Below are positions 27,764-36,254 of a DNA stretch of 64,000 nt, in pieces. The stretch comes from an uncultured Bacteroidales bacterium (lineage in GTDB: Bacteria > Bacteroidota > Bacteroidia > Bacteroidales > P3): NCBI GenBank assembly GCA_946401725.1, contig CAMIVE010000005.1:18735-82734 (forward strand), read 5' to 3'. The notes beneath the pieces are model-generated. The model was not told where the DNA came from and ran no database searches. It was given only the letters and a program-made list of their open reading frames with translations. Position numbers and translations under genes: made by a program. How positions within the stretch are numbered: position 1 is the first letter of the stretch; every line of letters starts with the position of its first letter.

Positions 27764-29050
27764 CTAATACAAAAAATTATTGTAGGGGTAGCGGATGGCG
27801 TGGATGCGCTTGACTTCGTCGTAGAGGAGGGAGCGGAGCGTGTCGATGTTCTGACGGTCGGCGGCGGAGATGAAGACCGTGGGGGCGCCGTCGCGTTTGG
27901 CGAGCCAGGAGTTCTGGAGCATCTCGAGGGTCCAGTTGTCGCGGGTCATGGGTGTGAGGTCGTCCTCCTCCTTGGGGGTGAAGGTATAGGCATCGATCTT
28001 GTTGAAGACCATAATCGTAGGCTTATCGAGCGCCTCCAATTCGTCGAGGGTACGGTTGACCGACTCGATTTGCTGCTCGAAGCCGCGGTGGGAGATGTCG
28101 ACGACATGGACGAGGAGGTCCGCTTCGCGTACCTCGTCGAGGGTGGATTTGAACGATTCGACCAGACCGTGAGGCAGTTTGCGGATAAATCCGACGGTGT
28201 CGGTGAGGAGGAAAGGCAGGTTGTCGACCACCACCTTGCGGACGGTGGTGTCGAGGGTGGCGAAGAGTTTGTTCTCCGCAAAGACGTCGGACTTGGCGAG
28301 GAGATTCATCAGGGTGGACTTGCCGACATTGGTATAGCCTACCAGAGCCACACGGACCAGACTCTCGCGATTTTTGCGTTGCTGCACTTTCTGCTTGTCG
28401 ATAGTGGCGAGCCGTTCTTTGAGCAGTGTGATTTTCTCGGTGATGAGGCGTCGGTCGGTCTCAATCTGGCTTTCGCCGGGACCGCGCATACCGATACCGC
28501 CCCGCTGGCGTTCGAGGTGGGTCCAGAGACGGGTGAGCCGAGGGAGCATATACTGCAGCTGAGCCAGTTCGACCTGCGTTTTGGCGATGGAGGTGCGTGC
28601 CCGACGGGCGAAGATGTCGAGAATGAGCGTGGTGCGGTCGAGGATGCGGCAGTTGAAAGCCCGCTCGAGGTTGCGGAGCTGAGCCGGCGAGAGTTCGTCG
28701 TCGAAAACGATAAAATCGGCGTCGATGGCGTTCTTGTATTCAATGACCTCCTCCAGTTTGCCGCTGCCGATATAGGTGCGACTGTCGGGGCGGTCGAGTT
28801 TCTGAATGACTGTCTTGAGGGGGACGCCACCTGCCGTTTCGAGGAGGAAAGCCAATTCGTCGAGACACTCCTGGGTGTGTTCCATGGAGGAGCGGGCATC
28901 ACATACCGAGACGAGGATGGCCCGTTCGGGTTCTACGTCCGTAGAGAAAGTGTTGCGCTGCTGGGGGGAGGGACGCTTGTTCTCACTTTCCCAAACACCC
29001 GTTTCGCTTTTCCACTTGCCTTTGTCGGTCTTCCAGGAGTTTTTTTTCAT
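27764..29050 (-). CDS. hflX: GTPase HflX
   Basis: 428 aa; GSGKLEEVIEYK, RRGGIGMRGPGESQIETDRR, VALVGYTNVGKSTLMNLL, LTDTVGFIRKLPHGLVESFKSTL. Confidence 0.96.
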   Translation of the reverse strand: MKKNSWKTDKGKWKSETGVWESENKRPSPQQRNTFSTDVEPERAILVSVCDARSSMEHTQECLDELAFLLETAGGVPLKTVIQKLDRPDSRTYIGSGKLEEVIEYKNAIDADFIVFDDELSPAQLRNLERAFNCRILDRTTLILDIFARRARTSIAKTQVELAQLQYMLPRLTRLWTHLERQRGGIGMRGPGESQIETDRRLITEKITLLKERLATIDKQKVQQRKNRESLVRVALVGYTNVGKSTLMNLLAKSDVFAENKLFATLDTTVRKVVVDNLPFLLTDTVGFIRKLPHGLVESFKSTLDEVREADLLVHVVDISHRGFEQQIESVNRTLDELEALDKPTIMVFNKIDAYTFTPKEEDDLTPMTRDNWTLEMLQNSWLAKRDGAPTVFISAADRQNIDTLRSLLYDEVKRIHAIRYPYNNFLY

Positions 29051-29054
29051 TGAC

Positions 29055-29065
29055 TTGTTGATAGG
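29055..29065 (-). repeat. CCTATCAACAA motif copy upstream of hflX
   Basis: Plus strand TTGTTGATAGG 4 nt upstream of the hflX start codon. Confidence 0.5.
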
Positions 29066-29083
29066 GGGCTATGGTGTGTTTTT

Positions 29084-30286
29084 TCAGTTTGCGGTGTCGG
29101 TTTTTTCGGTTTGATGGGTTTCGACGGCTTGGAGGAGGATGGATTCCAGTTTTTCGCCGGCGGCCTCCCAAGAGAAATGCTGATGCACGAACTGCATAGC
29201 ATTATCGGCAAGTGTGTGGCGCAGCGCTTCGTCCTCCAGGAGACGGACAATGGCGTCGGCCAACTCCTGGGCGTTAGCGCCGAGGAGGATCTGCTGACCG
29301 TCGACCGCACCGATGGAGGCATTGGCGAGCGCGGTAGTCACACAAGGGATGCCCATGGCCATCGCCTCCAGGATTTTGTTCTGAAGACCGGAGCCGATAC
29401 GCATGGGAGCGACGAGGAGACGCGACTGCGCGTAACAGGGGCGGATGTCGTCGACGGAGCCGGTCACCACCACCCTGTCGGAAGCCAACTGACGCACAGC
29501 GGCTTTAGGCGTAGCGCCGGCGAGCATGAGACGTGCTTCCGGATGGCGTTGCCAGACGAGCGGCATCACCTCCCCGACAAGGAAACGGGAAGCGTCGATA
29601 TTGGGTTTGTACTGCATGTTGCCGCAAAAGACCAGGTCGTATTTTTTTTCGACCTGCATAGGCTGGAAGTAGTCGAAATCGACCCCGTTGGGGAGGATAT
29701 GGATGCGGGAGTCCTTGTGTTGCGGAATCGCCTCACTGTCGGGTTGAGAGATAATGGCCAGCTCGTCGAAGATCTTGAAAGCGTTGTATTCGGCCGAACG
29801 GAGCATCTTGAATTCGAAATGGAGGACGAAGTAAGAAAGACCGTGCCGTTCCCTCATGCGGCGTTCGACATTCATAGAGAGCGCGTCCTGAAAGTCCATC
29901 ACCTTAGGATGGTCAGACCACGAGACGTACTTCATGGTGCGAACCATCTGGTTGAACAGCACATCGGGCTGCACTTCGGCTTCGAACCGGCGGTACTGTT
30001 TGCGGGCTTTGGGGGAGAACCAATAACCCATTTGGAGCGACTTGATGCCAAAGAAACAGCGGAGCACACGGAAAGCACCCATCAGTCGCGAGAGACGGTA
30101 AATACGGATTTCTTTACAGAACTGGCGCATCTGCTGCAGGGATTCGGATGGGACACTGTGATGCGAGAGGGCAAAGAGATAAACTTCGTGATGTGCAGCG
30201 AGGGTGCGTATCTGGTGATAGGCACGCAGTTTGTCCCCTTTTTCAAGGGGATAGGGGAAGCGGGGAAGGACAACAAGTATTTTCAA
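29084..30286 (-). CDS. Glycosyltransferase family 4-like, probable TTG start
   Basis: 400 aa; KILVVLPRFPYPLEKGDKLRAYHQIRTLAAHHEVYLFAL, DLVFCGNMQYKPNIDASRFLVGEVMPLVWQRHPEARLMLAGATP, GSGLQNKILEAMAMGIPCVTT. Confidence 0.9.
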   Translation of the reverse strand: MKILVVLPRFPYPLEKGDKLRAYHQIRTLAAHHEVYLFALSHHSVPSESLQQMRQFCKEIRIYRLSRLMGAFRVLRCFFGIKSLQMGYWFSPKARKQYRRFEAEVQPDVLFNQMVRTMKYVSWSDHPKVMDFQDALSMNVERRMRERHGLSYFVLHFEFKMLRSAEYNAFKIFDELAIISQPDSEAIPQHKDSRIHILPNGVDFDYFQPMQVEKKYDLVFCGNMQYKPNIDASRFLVGEVMPLVWQRHPEARLMLAGATPKAAVRQLASDRVVVTGSVDDIRPCYAQSRLLVAPMRIGSGLQNKILEAMAMGIPCVTTALANASIGAVDGQQILLGANAQELADAIVRLLEDEALRHTLADNAMQFVHQHFSWEAAGEKLESILLQAVETHQTEKTDTAN

Positions 30287-30318
30287 GACGGATAGAATTT
30301 ATGATTGTTGACAAAGTG

Positions 30319-30339
30319 ATTGTTGATAGGTTGATATGG
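30319..30339 (-). repeat. CCATATCAACCTATCAACAAT motif copy upstream of the glycosyltransferase
   Basis: 21 bp identical to 26944-26964; starts just past the parC stop codon. Confidence 0.65.
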
Positions 30340-30340
30340 A

Positions 30341-32935
30341 TTACCAGAGGGTGGTTTGGGTGCCTTCGGCGAAGCCTTCACGGTCGGGGATCTGAGCATC
30401 AGGAGCCGAGGATTGGGGATCGTTTTCCGGTTCTTCGGGTTCAGGTTCAGGTTCGGGAAGGGGGTCGAGCCAACGGAACTGCTTGACGGGTGATGTGGTG
30501 AGCCGCTTGCCCTTGGCCTTGTAGCCCTTGACAGCGATGAAGTCGTAGACATCGATGATTTCCGACTCGTTTTTCTTGTTGGCGGATTCATCGTAGACCA
30601 TCTCGAGACGCGGGAAAGTGTCGACAGAGAAGGTGATCATAGTGTCGCCCGAACCTTCGTCGAGGAAGGAGAGTTTCTTATCGTATTCATCTATCTGAAA
30701 ACGTTTCACGTAGTAGCTGCCGTTTTCGGCCGACTGGTAGATAACCGAAACGATGGTACGGGGGTTGTATTTGGAGACGAGAAGGATATCGTCGTCGTAG
30801 TGGTTAGCCAAGTCGAAATTGGTCGTACGGAAGTGACCCGACTGCATAATGGTGAGGATACGGTCCTTGCCTTTAAACTCACCCAGATAGGTACCCGCCT
30901 CGTTGACATTAAGGCGTTTGACATTCTGGTCGAACCAGATCTTGCGGGCACCGAGGGTAGAGATGCCTTCGTCTTTGAGATTGATGCTACGTACCGCGTT
31001 ACGTGTCAAGATATTACCCATTGACGAGCGCCCTTTGATGGCGAGGGTGGCGAAATTGAAGTCGAAACTTGTTTTCTTGAGCTTCGGTTTGGAGACATGG
31101 TGAACGGTCACGGTTTCCGCCTCGCCATTGGGATTGGCTGTGAAATAAAGGATTTTGGAGCCTTTAGCGCCTTTGGTGAGGACGTATTCGCGGTCGCGGG
31201 TGATGCCCAAGACGGAGAAGCGTTTCACGAAGACGAATCCAAAGGCGCCGTCCCTGTAGATCATATTATAGACCGTGCGTTCGTCTCCCTTACGGAAAAG
31301 GCCGATATATTCGATTTCCTTGCAGTCGGGGTTGCCGACAAAACATTTCTCCTGCACCTTTGTCACCATCATGGAACCGTCGCGACGGAAGACAATGACA
31401 TCGTCCATCTTGGAGCAATCGCACACATATTCCGCCTCTTCGTCGCGCTTCAAGGCATAGCCGGCGAAGCCGGTAGAGCGGTTGACGTAAAGCTTTTCGT
31501 TGGCGACGGCGACGGAGACGGCCTGGATGTCTTCGAAGTCGCGGATTTCGGTGCGGCGCTCACGCCCTTTACCGTATTTCTCCAATATGTGGCGGAAATA
31601 GGCGATGGCGTACTCCGTAAGGTGTTCGAGATGGTTTTTGGTCTCGTCGATATTCATCTCGATGGTGGCGATTTCCTCGTCCGCCTTCTTGATGTCGAAC
31701 TTGGAGATTTTGCGTACCGGTTTCTCGCAGAGACGCAGCACGTCGTCACGCGTTATCTCTTTCTTGAAATGCTTGCGATAAGGGTCGAAAGCACGCTCGA
31801 TGGCCGTCACCTGGGCGTCCCAGGTAGCCTGGTCTTTCTCCAATTGCTTGTAGATGCGTTTTTCGAAGAAAATCTTCTCGAGCGACACCCAGTGCCATTT
31901 GTCCTCGAGTTCCGCCAGTTGGATTTCCAATTCCTGCCGCAGGAGATCTTTGGTGCGGAAGGTGGAATGGCGCAAGATTTCCGAGGCCGTCATGAAAACC
32001 GGCTTGTTGTCGACGATGACGCAGGTTTGGGGCGAGAAGCTGATTTGGCAGCTGGTGAAAGCATAGAGGGCGTCGATCATCTGGTCGGGCGACACCCCTT
32101 GCGGCAGGTAAACGACAATTTCGACCTGAGCGGCTGTATTGTCGTCGATTTTCTTGATTTTGATTTTCCCTTTCTCGTTGGCTTTCAGAATACTGTCGAT
32201 AAGCACATCGGTTGTCACAGTATACGGCAGCTCCGTGATAACCAAAGCCTTGCGTTTCTCATCATAATGCATCTTGGCGCGGATGCGTAAGCGTCCCCCG
32301 AGAGCGGCGTCGTTGTATTTTGAGACATCGATGAGTCCCCCCGTGGGGAAGTCGGGATAGATTTCAAAGGGGACATTCTGTAGAATCTTGATGGACGATT
32401 CCAACAGTTCGCAGAAATTATAGGGCAGGATGACCGATGTCAGCGTGACAGCGATACCTTTGGTACCCTGAGCCAGAAGAAGCGGGAATTTGACCGGCAG
32501 TGTCACCGGTTCCTGTTTGCGTCCGTCATAAGAGGGTTTCCACTGGGTGGTTTTCTTATTAAAAATCACCTCATTGGCGAATTTAGAGAGGCGTGCCTCG
32601 ATGTAACGGGCGGCAGCGGCATCGTCGCCGGTGAGGATATTGCCCCAGTTACCCTGACAATCGACCAGCAGGTCTTTCTGACCCATGTTGACCAGTGCAT
32701 CCTTGATGGAAGCATCGCCATGGGGGTGGTATTGCATGGTGTTGCCGACGATATTGGCCACTTTGGTGTAGCGTCCGTCGTCGGTTTCCTTCATGGCATG
32801 GAGGATACGACGCTGGACAGGCTTGAGGCCGTCGTCGATATCGGGGACACTGCGGTCAAGGATGACATCCGAGGCGTAATCGACCCAGTAGTCCTTGAAC
32901 ATATCGTTGAGGGAGATGATTTCGTTATTGTCCAT
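30341..32935 (-). CDS. parC: DNA topoisomerase IV subunit A
   Basis: 864 aa; YASDVILDRSVPDIDDGLKPVQRRILHAM, YHPHGDASIKDALVNMGQ, AAAARYIEARLSKFANEV. Confidence 0.92.
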   Translation of the reverse strand: MDNNEIISLNDMFKDYWVDYASDVILDRSVPDIDDGLKPVQRRILHAMKETDDGRYTKVANIVGNTMQYHPHGDASIKDALVNMGQKDLLVDCQGNWGNILTGDDAAAARYIEARLSKFANEVIFNKKTTQWKPSYDGRKQEPVTLPVKFPLLLAQGTKGIAVTLTSVILPYNFCELLESSIKILQNVPFEIYPDFPTGGLIDVSKYNDAALGGRLRIRAKMHYDEKRKALVITELPYTVTTDVLIDSILKANEKGKIKIKKIDDNTAAQVEIVVYLPQGVSPDQMIDALYAFTSCQISFSPQTCVIVDNKPVFMTASEILRHSTFRTKDLLRQELEIQLAELEDKWHWVSLEKIFFEKRIYKQLEKDQATWDAQVTAIERAFDPYRKHFKKEITRDDVLRLCEKPVRKISKFDIKKADEEIATIEMNIDETKNHLEHLTEYAIAYFRHILEKYGKGRERRTEIRDFEDIQAVSVAVANEKLYVNRSTGFAGYALKRDEEAEYVCDCSKMDDVIVFRRDGSMMVTKVQEKCFVGNPDCKEIEYIGLFRKGDERTVYNMIYRDGAFGFVFVKRFSVLGITRDREYVLTKGAKGSKILYFTANPNGEAETVTVHHVSKPKLKKTSFDFNFATLAIKGRSSMGNILTRNAVRSINLKDEGISTLGARKIWFDQNVKRLNVNEAGTYLGEFKGKDRILTIMQSGHFRTTNFDLANHYDDDILLVSKYNPRTIVSVIYQSAENGSYYVKRFQIDEYDKKLSFLDEGSGDTMITFSVDTFPRLEMVYDESANKKNESEIIDVYDFIAVKGYKAKGKRLTTSPVKQFRWLDPLPEPEPEPEEPENDPQSSAPDAQIPDREGFAEGTQTTLW

Positions 32936-34289
32936 TGCTGTTCCTTTCGATTTTTTTTCTCATGGCTCTCGGCAAGAGCAACTCTTTGACGTTGACATTA
33001 GCGAGGAGGTCGGCGACAAGGAAGATGCTTCCTGTGACGATGACGAGATCTCTGGCGCCGGCATGACGGCAGACCGCCTCAAGCGCCGACCGCACATCAG
33101 GATAGGCCTCACCCTGACGGGAGACCGTCGACGCCGTTTCAGCGAGTATCTTTTCATCCAGACCCCGTTCGACAGAAGGTCGGGTATAGTAATAGATGGC
33201 TTTTTCAGGAAGAAGGCGCAAAATGTGACTGTAGTCTTTGTCGTTGACGCAGCCGTAGACTATATGGAGCCGGCGGAACTTCATCGTGGTCAGTTTGTCG
33301 ACCAACTGAACGATGCCATCGACATTATGGGCTGTTTCACAGAAAATGCGGGGTCGGACAGCCAGTTGTTCCCAACGGCCGCGGAGTCCCGTGTCGTCGA
33401 CCACATGTGCCACCCCGTTACGGAATGCTTTGGTGGAGATGGTGTAGCCCAGCGACAACAATGCCTGCCAGGCGGCACAGACCGTTGCAAGATTCTTGCG
33501 TTGATACACTCCGCCGAGCTGCATGCGGATTGACTTCAAGAAAGACTTGTCTCCGCGGCAAATATCCACAAGTTCCATGACATCCGCCTCATCCCGATCG
33601 ATTATCTGGTACTGTTGGTCGGCGAAGACGATGGTCGACTGACACCGCTTGGCGGCCTCTTTGAACACCGGTGCAGTCTCGGGATGAGTCTCACCGATAA
33701 CAACCGGCACATGCGGCTTGATAATACCTGCTTTCTCAGCTGCAATAGCTGCCAACGTATTGCCCAGAAACTGGGTATGGTCCAGACCTATATTGGTGAT
33801 GATGCTCAAATCTGGACTGACCACATTGGTGGAATCAAGCCTTCCTCCCATACCCACTTCCACCACAGCCACATCGACCTGTTTGGCACGGAAGTAGTCG
33901 AATGCCAGACCCACCGTCATTTCAAAAAACGACAATTGCCGCTGCTCGAAAAACTGACGGTGTTTTTCGACAAAGGCAATCACATATTGTCGCGAGACCA
34001 TGTGTCCGTTGATGCGGACACGCTCACGGAAATCAACCAGATGGGGGGAAGTATAGAGACCCACTTTATAGCCAGCGCGATGGAGGATGGCAGCAAGCAT
34101 GTGCGACACCGAACCTTTGCCGTTGGTGCCGGCCACATGGATCACCTTGAATGCCCGTTCAGGATGATCCAGATGCTCCATCATGCAGAGCGTGTTGTCG
34201 AGATTGGCTTTATAGGCGGCAGCGCCGACCCGATGATAGGCCGGCAGTGCATGGAAGAGGTATTCGAGGGTTTGTTTGTATGTTGACAA
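32925..34289 (-). CDS. folC: Bifunctional folylpolyglutamate/dihydrofolate synthase
   Basis: VIHVAGTNGKGSVSHMLAAILHRAGYKVGLYTSPHLVDFRERVRING; likely TTG start at 34289 (MSTYKQTLEYLFHALP); overlaps the parC start by 11 nt. Confidence 0.93.
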   Translation of the reverse strand: MSTYKQTLEYLFHALPAYHRVGAAAYKANLDNTLCMMEHLDHPERAFKVIHVAGTNGKGSVSHMLAAILHRAGYKVGLYTSPHLVDFRERVRINGHMVSRQYVIAFVEKHRQFFEQRQLSFFEMTVGLAFDYFRAKQVDVAVVEVGMGGRLDSTNVVSPDLSIITNIGLDHTQFLGNTLAAIAAEKAGIIKPHVPVVIGETHPETAPVFKEAAKRCQSTIVFADQQYQIIDRDEADVMELVDICRGDKSFLKSIRMQLGGVYQRKNLATVCAAWQALLSLGYTISTKAFRNGVAHVVDDTGLRGRWEQLAVRPRIFCETAHNVDGIVQLVDKLTTMKFRRLHIVYGCVNDKDYSHILRLLPEKAIYYYTRPSVERGLDEKILAETASTVSRQGEAYPDVRSALEAVCRHAGARDLVIVTGSIFLVADLLANVNVKELLLPRAMRKKIERNSNGQ

Positions 34290-34340
34290 GGGTATGCGTT
34301 TTGAAAAAAAGAGAATTGGTTTTCGGACGAAGCGTAGCAA

Positions 34341-36206
34341 CTACCGTTTCTTTGCAGGTGTGCAGGTGAGACCCAGCATCAGGTTGAAACGCTGGGCGGG
34401 ATAGTTGGCCCAGAGGAAGTAGCGCTGAAAGGTGACATTGTCAATTTTGGCGAAGAAGGAGAGGTTCGTGAAGAAGGCGTTATTCTTGATGAACTTCTTT
34501 TCTTTGTCAAACTTGTATTCGACACCGAGGTCGATACCGAAACGGGCAGGTAGCTGTCCTGTAACGGTGAAGGCATTCGTGGCGGTATTGTAGTTGTAGT
34601 AGGCATCGACTTTGGTAAAGAAGAGCGTTTTCATCTCAAAGAACCACGAATTCATGTAGTTGATACGCGTGTCGAGATGGGCGACGAAATCCGGAGTTTG
34701 GAACAGCGGAATCTCGTAACCCTTGTTATAGTACAGGAAGTAGTCGGCTCCCAGCGAGAGGGTGATCATCTCGTCATTGACAAAGGTAAAATCGGCACCC
34801 AAGACGAGATTGTCGACATCAAGGAAATAGGGCGTCATCATGTTACCCAGATTGGAGGTCGGATCCGTCATGAAGAACATGCGGTTACGATAGAAATGGT
34901 TGTCGGCAGTAACATTCAGTATCAGTTTTTTAGAGAAGTTGATCCGCAGATGGGCATACAGATTGTTGTCCACCGTGGCGCGGGTGGGTCCCAATTCAAT
35001 GTACGGATTGAAGAGACGTATGGTGTTCCAGTCATTGACCAAATATCCGCCCTGGAAGCCCATCGTCAAACTCATCGAATTGTTCATGAACGATTTGGAG
35101 ACCGAGATATCGGGAAAGAGATTGTGCGAAGTGCTGCTCGTGTCGTCGTATCCGTTAAAGCCGAAAGCCAAACCGGCATGAATCTTGAAATCCTTGAAAA
35201 GGAAGTCGACATACGGATTGATGTTGAAGAGATGGCGTCCTGCAATCACTTTATCGCCCGTGATATCGGACAGCAGGCGCTGCCTGTACCCTTCCCATCC
35301 TGCATGGAGATAGGCGATTGCCTTGTACTGGCGAAACATGGGAAAACCGTAGTGGACCGTACCATCAAGCAACATGGAGAGCTGCGTGCAGTCGTAGTTG
35401 CTCCACATATCGGCCAGCGACATATCGGCCTCGTAACCGAAACGATTCACGTCGGTATGGAGACTTTTTGCACCCAGATTGAGCGCCAGATTGTTGTATG
35501 CAAGTGCATAGTCGGAGTACGCTATGTCGTCGTGGGTCTGCCCCAACACCGCAAACAACGTGGAGTCGGAAAAGCCGTAAGCCCGTCCATAGTGGCGATC
35601 GAAAGCCAAGTCGATGGAAAAAAGATTCTGCGCCATTACCCATTTGTAGAAAGCGTCCACCTGATAATCCGACTGGCGGTCACGTCCGTAGTAGTCGGGG
35701 GACGGTGTAGTTTTATCTTTCTTTCCGAAAGTGGTGACATCCGTCTCGTGGAAAAAGCGCACACCGAAGGACTTGACACTGTCGCGCGTAGACATGAAGC
35801 AGTAGTCTATCATCGGGTTGAAATCGGCGAAACCAGCAAAATCATGTCCCAGTCCCAACCGCAGATAGTGATGGTATAATACCGTCCTGGGAGGTGATAT
35901 ACGCGTAGCACGGGGCCCCGAAACGGCATATATCGAATTGATGCGCCGCGGGGTGATGCTATAATTGAATTTCGGCTGGAGTTCCTGCGCGGTATTGTCA
36001 TTGGTAGCAGGAGCCACATTGACTTTCTCTGTCACACCATCCAGAACCGGATTGTAGTCGCCGACAACAATCACCGACTCATGGTATACCGACTGGGTGG
36101 TGTCCGTCTGACCGAACATATTGCCGCCACAGAACAACAAAAGTGCCAAAGGGAGCTGAAGTCTGACAGCTGTTATACTTTTGCGATATCTATCTGAAAC
36201 TTTCAT
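34341..36206 (-). CDS. TonB-dependent-receptor-like outer-membrane beta-barrel protein without a clear plug
   Basis: 625-aa ORF; signal peptide; ESVIVVGDYNPVLDGVTEKVNVAP; long beta-rich C-terminus. Confidence 0.7.
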   Translation of the reverse strand: MKVSDRYRKSITAVRLQLPLALLLFCGGNMFGQTDTTQSVYHESVIVVGDYNPVLDGVTEKVNVAPATNDNTAQELQPKFNYSITPRRINSIYAVSGPRATRISPPRTVLYHHYLRLGLGHDFAGFADFNPMIDYCFMSTRDSVKSFGVRFFHETDVTTFGKKDKTTPSPDYYGRDRQSDYQVDAFYKWVMAQNLFSIDLAFDRHYGRAYGFSDSTLFAVLGQTHDDIAYSDYALAYNNLALNLGAKSLHTDVNRFGYEADMSLADMWSNYDCTQLSMLLDGTVHYGFPMFRQYKAIAYLHAGWEGYRQRLLSDITGDKVIAGRHLFNINPYVDFLFKDFKIHAGLAFGFNGYDDTSSTSHNLFPDISVSKSFMNNSMSLTMGFQGGYLVNDWNTIRLFNPYIELGPTRATVDNNLYAHLRINFSKKLILNVTADNHFYRNRMFFMTDPTSNLGNMMTPYFLDVDNLVLGADFTFVNDEMITLSLGADYFLYYNKGYEIPLFQTPDFVAHLDTRINYMNSWFFEMKTLFFTKVDAYYNYNTATNAFTVTGQLPARFGIDLGVEYKFDKEKKFIKNNAFFTNLSFFAKIDNVTFQRYFLWANYPAQRFNLMLGLTCTPAKKR

Positions 36207-36254
36207 AATCAAGATCATTTACAAATTAACACATGCATCTGTTTCTCATCCGGC

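Noticed and set aside
27734-29053. 439-aa plus-strand ORF antisense to hflX
   Set aside because: Val/Glu/Gly-rich shadow ORF; hflX motifs are complete on the minus strand.
31097-32290. 397-aa plus-strand ORF antisense to parC
   Set aside because: Shadow ORF with no family features.
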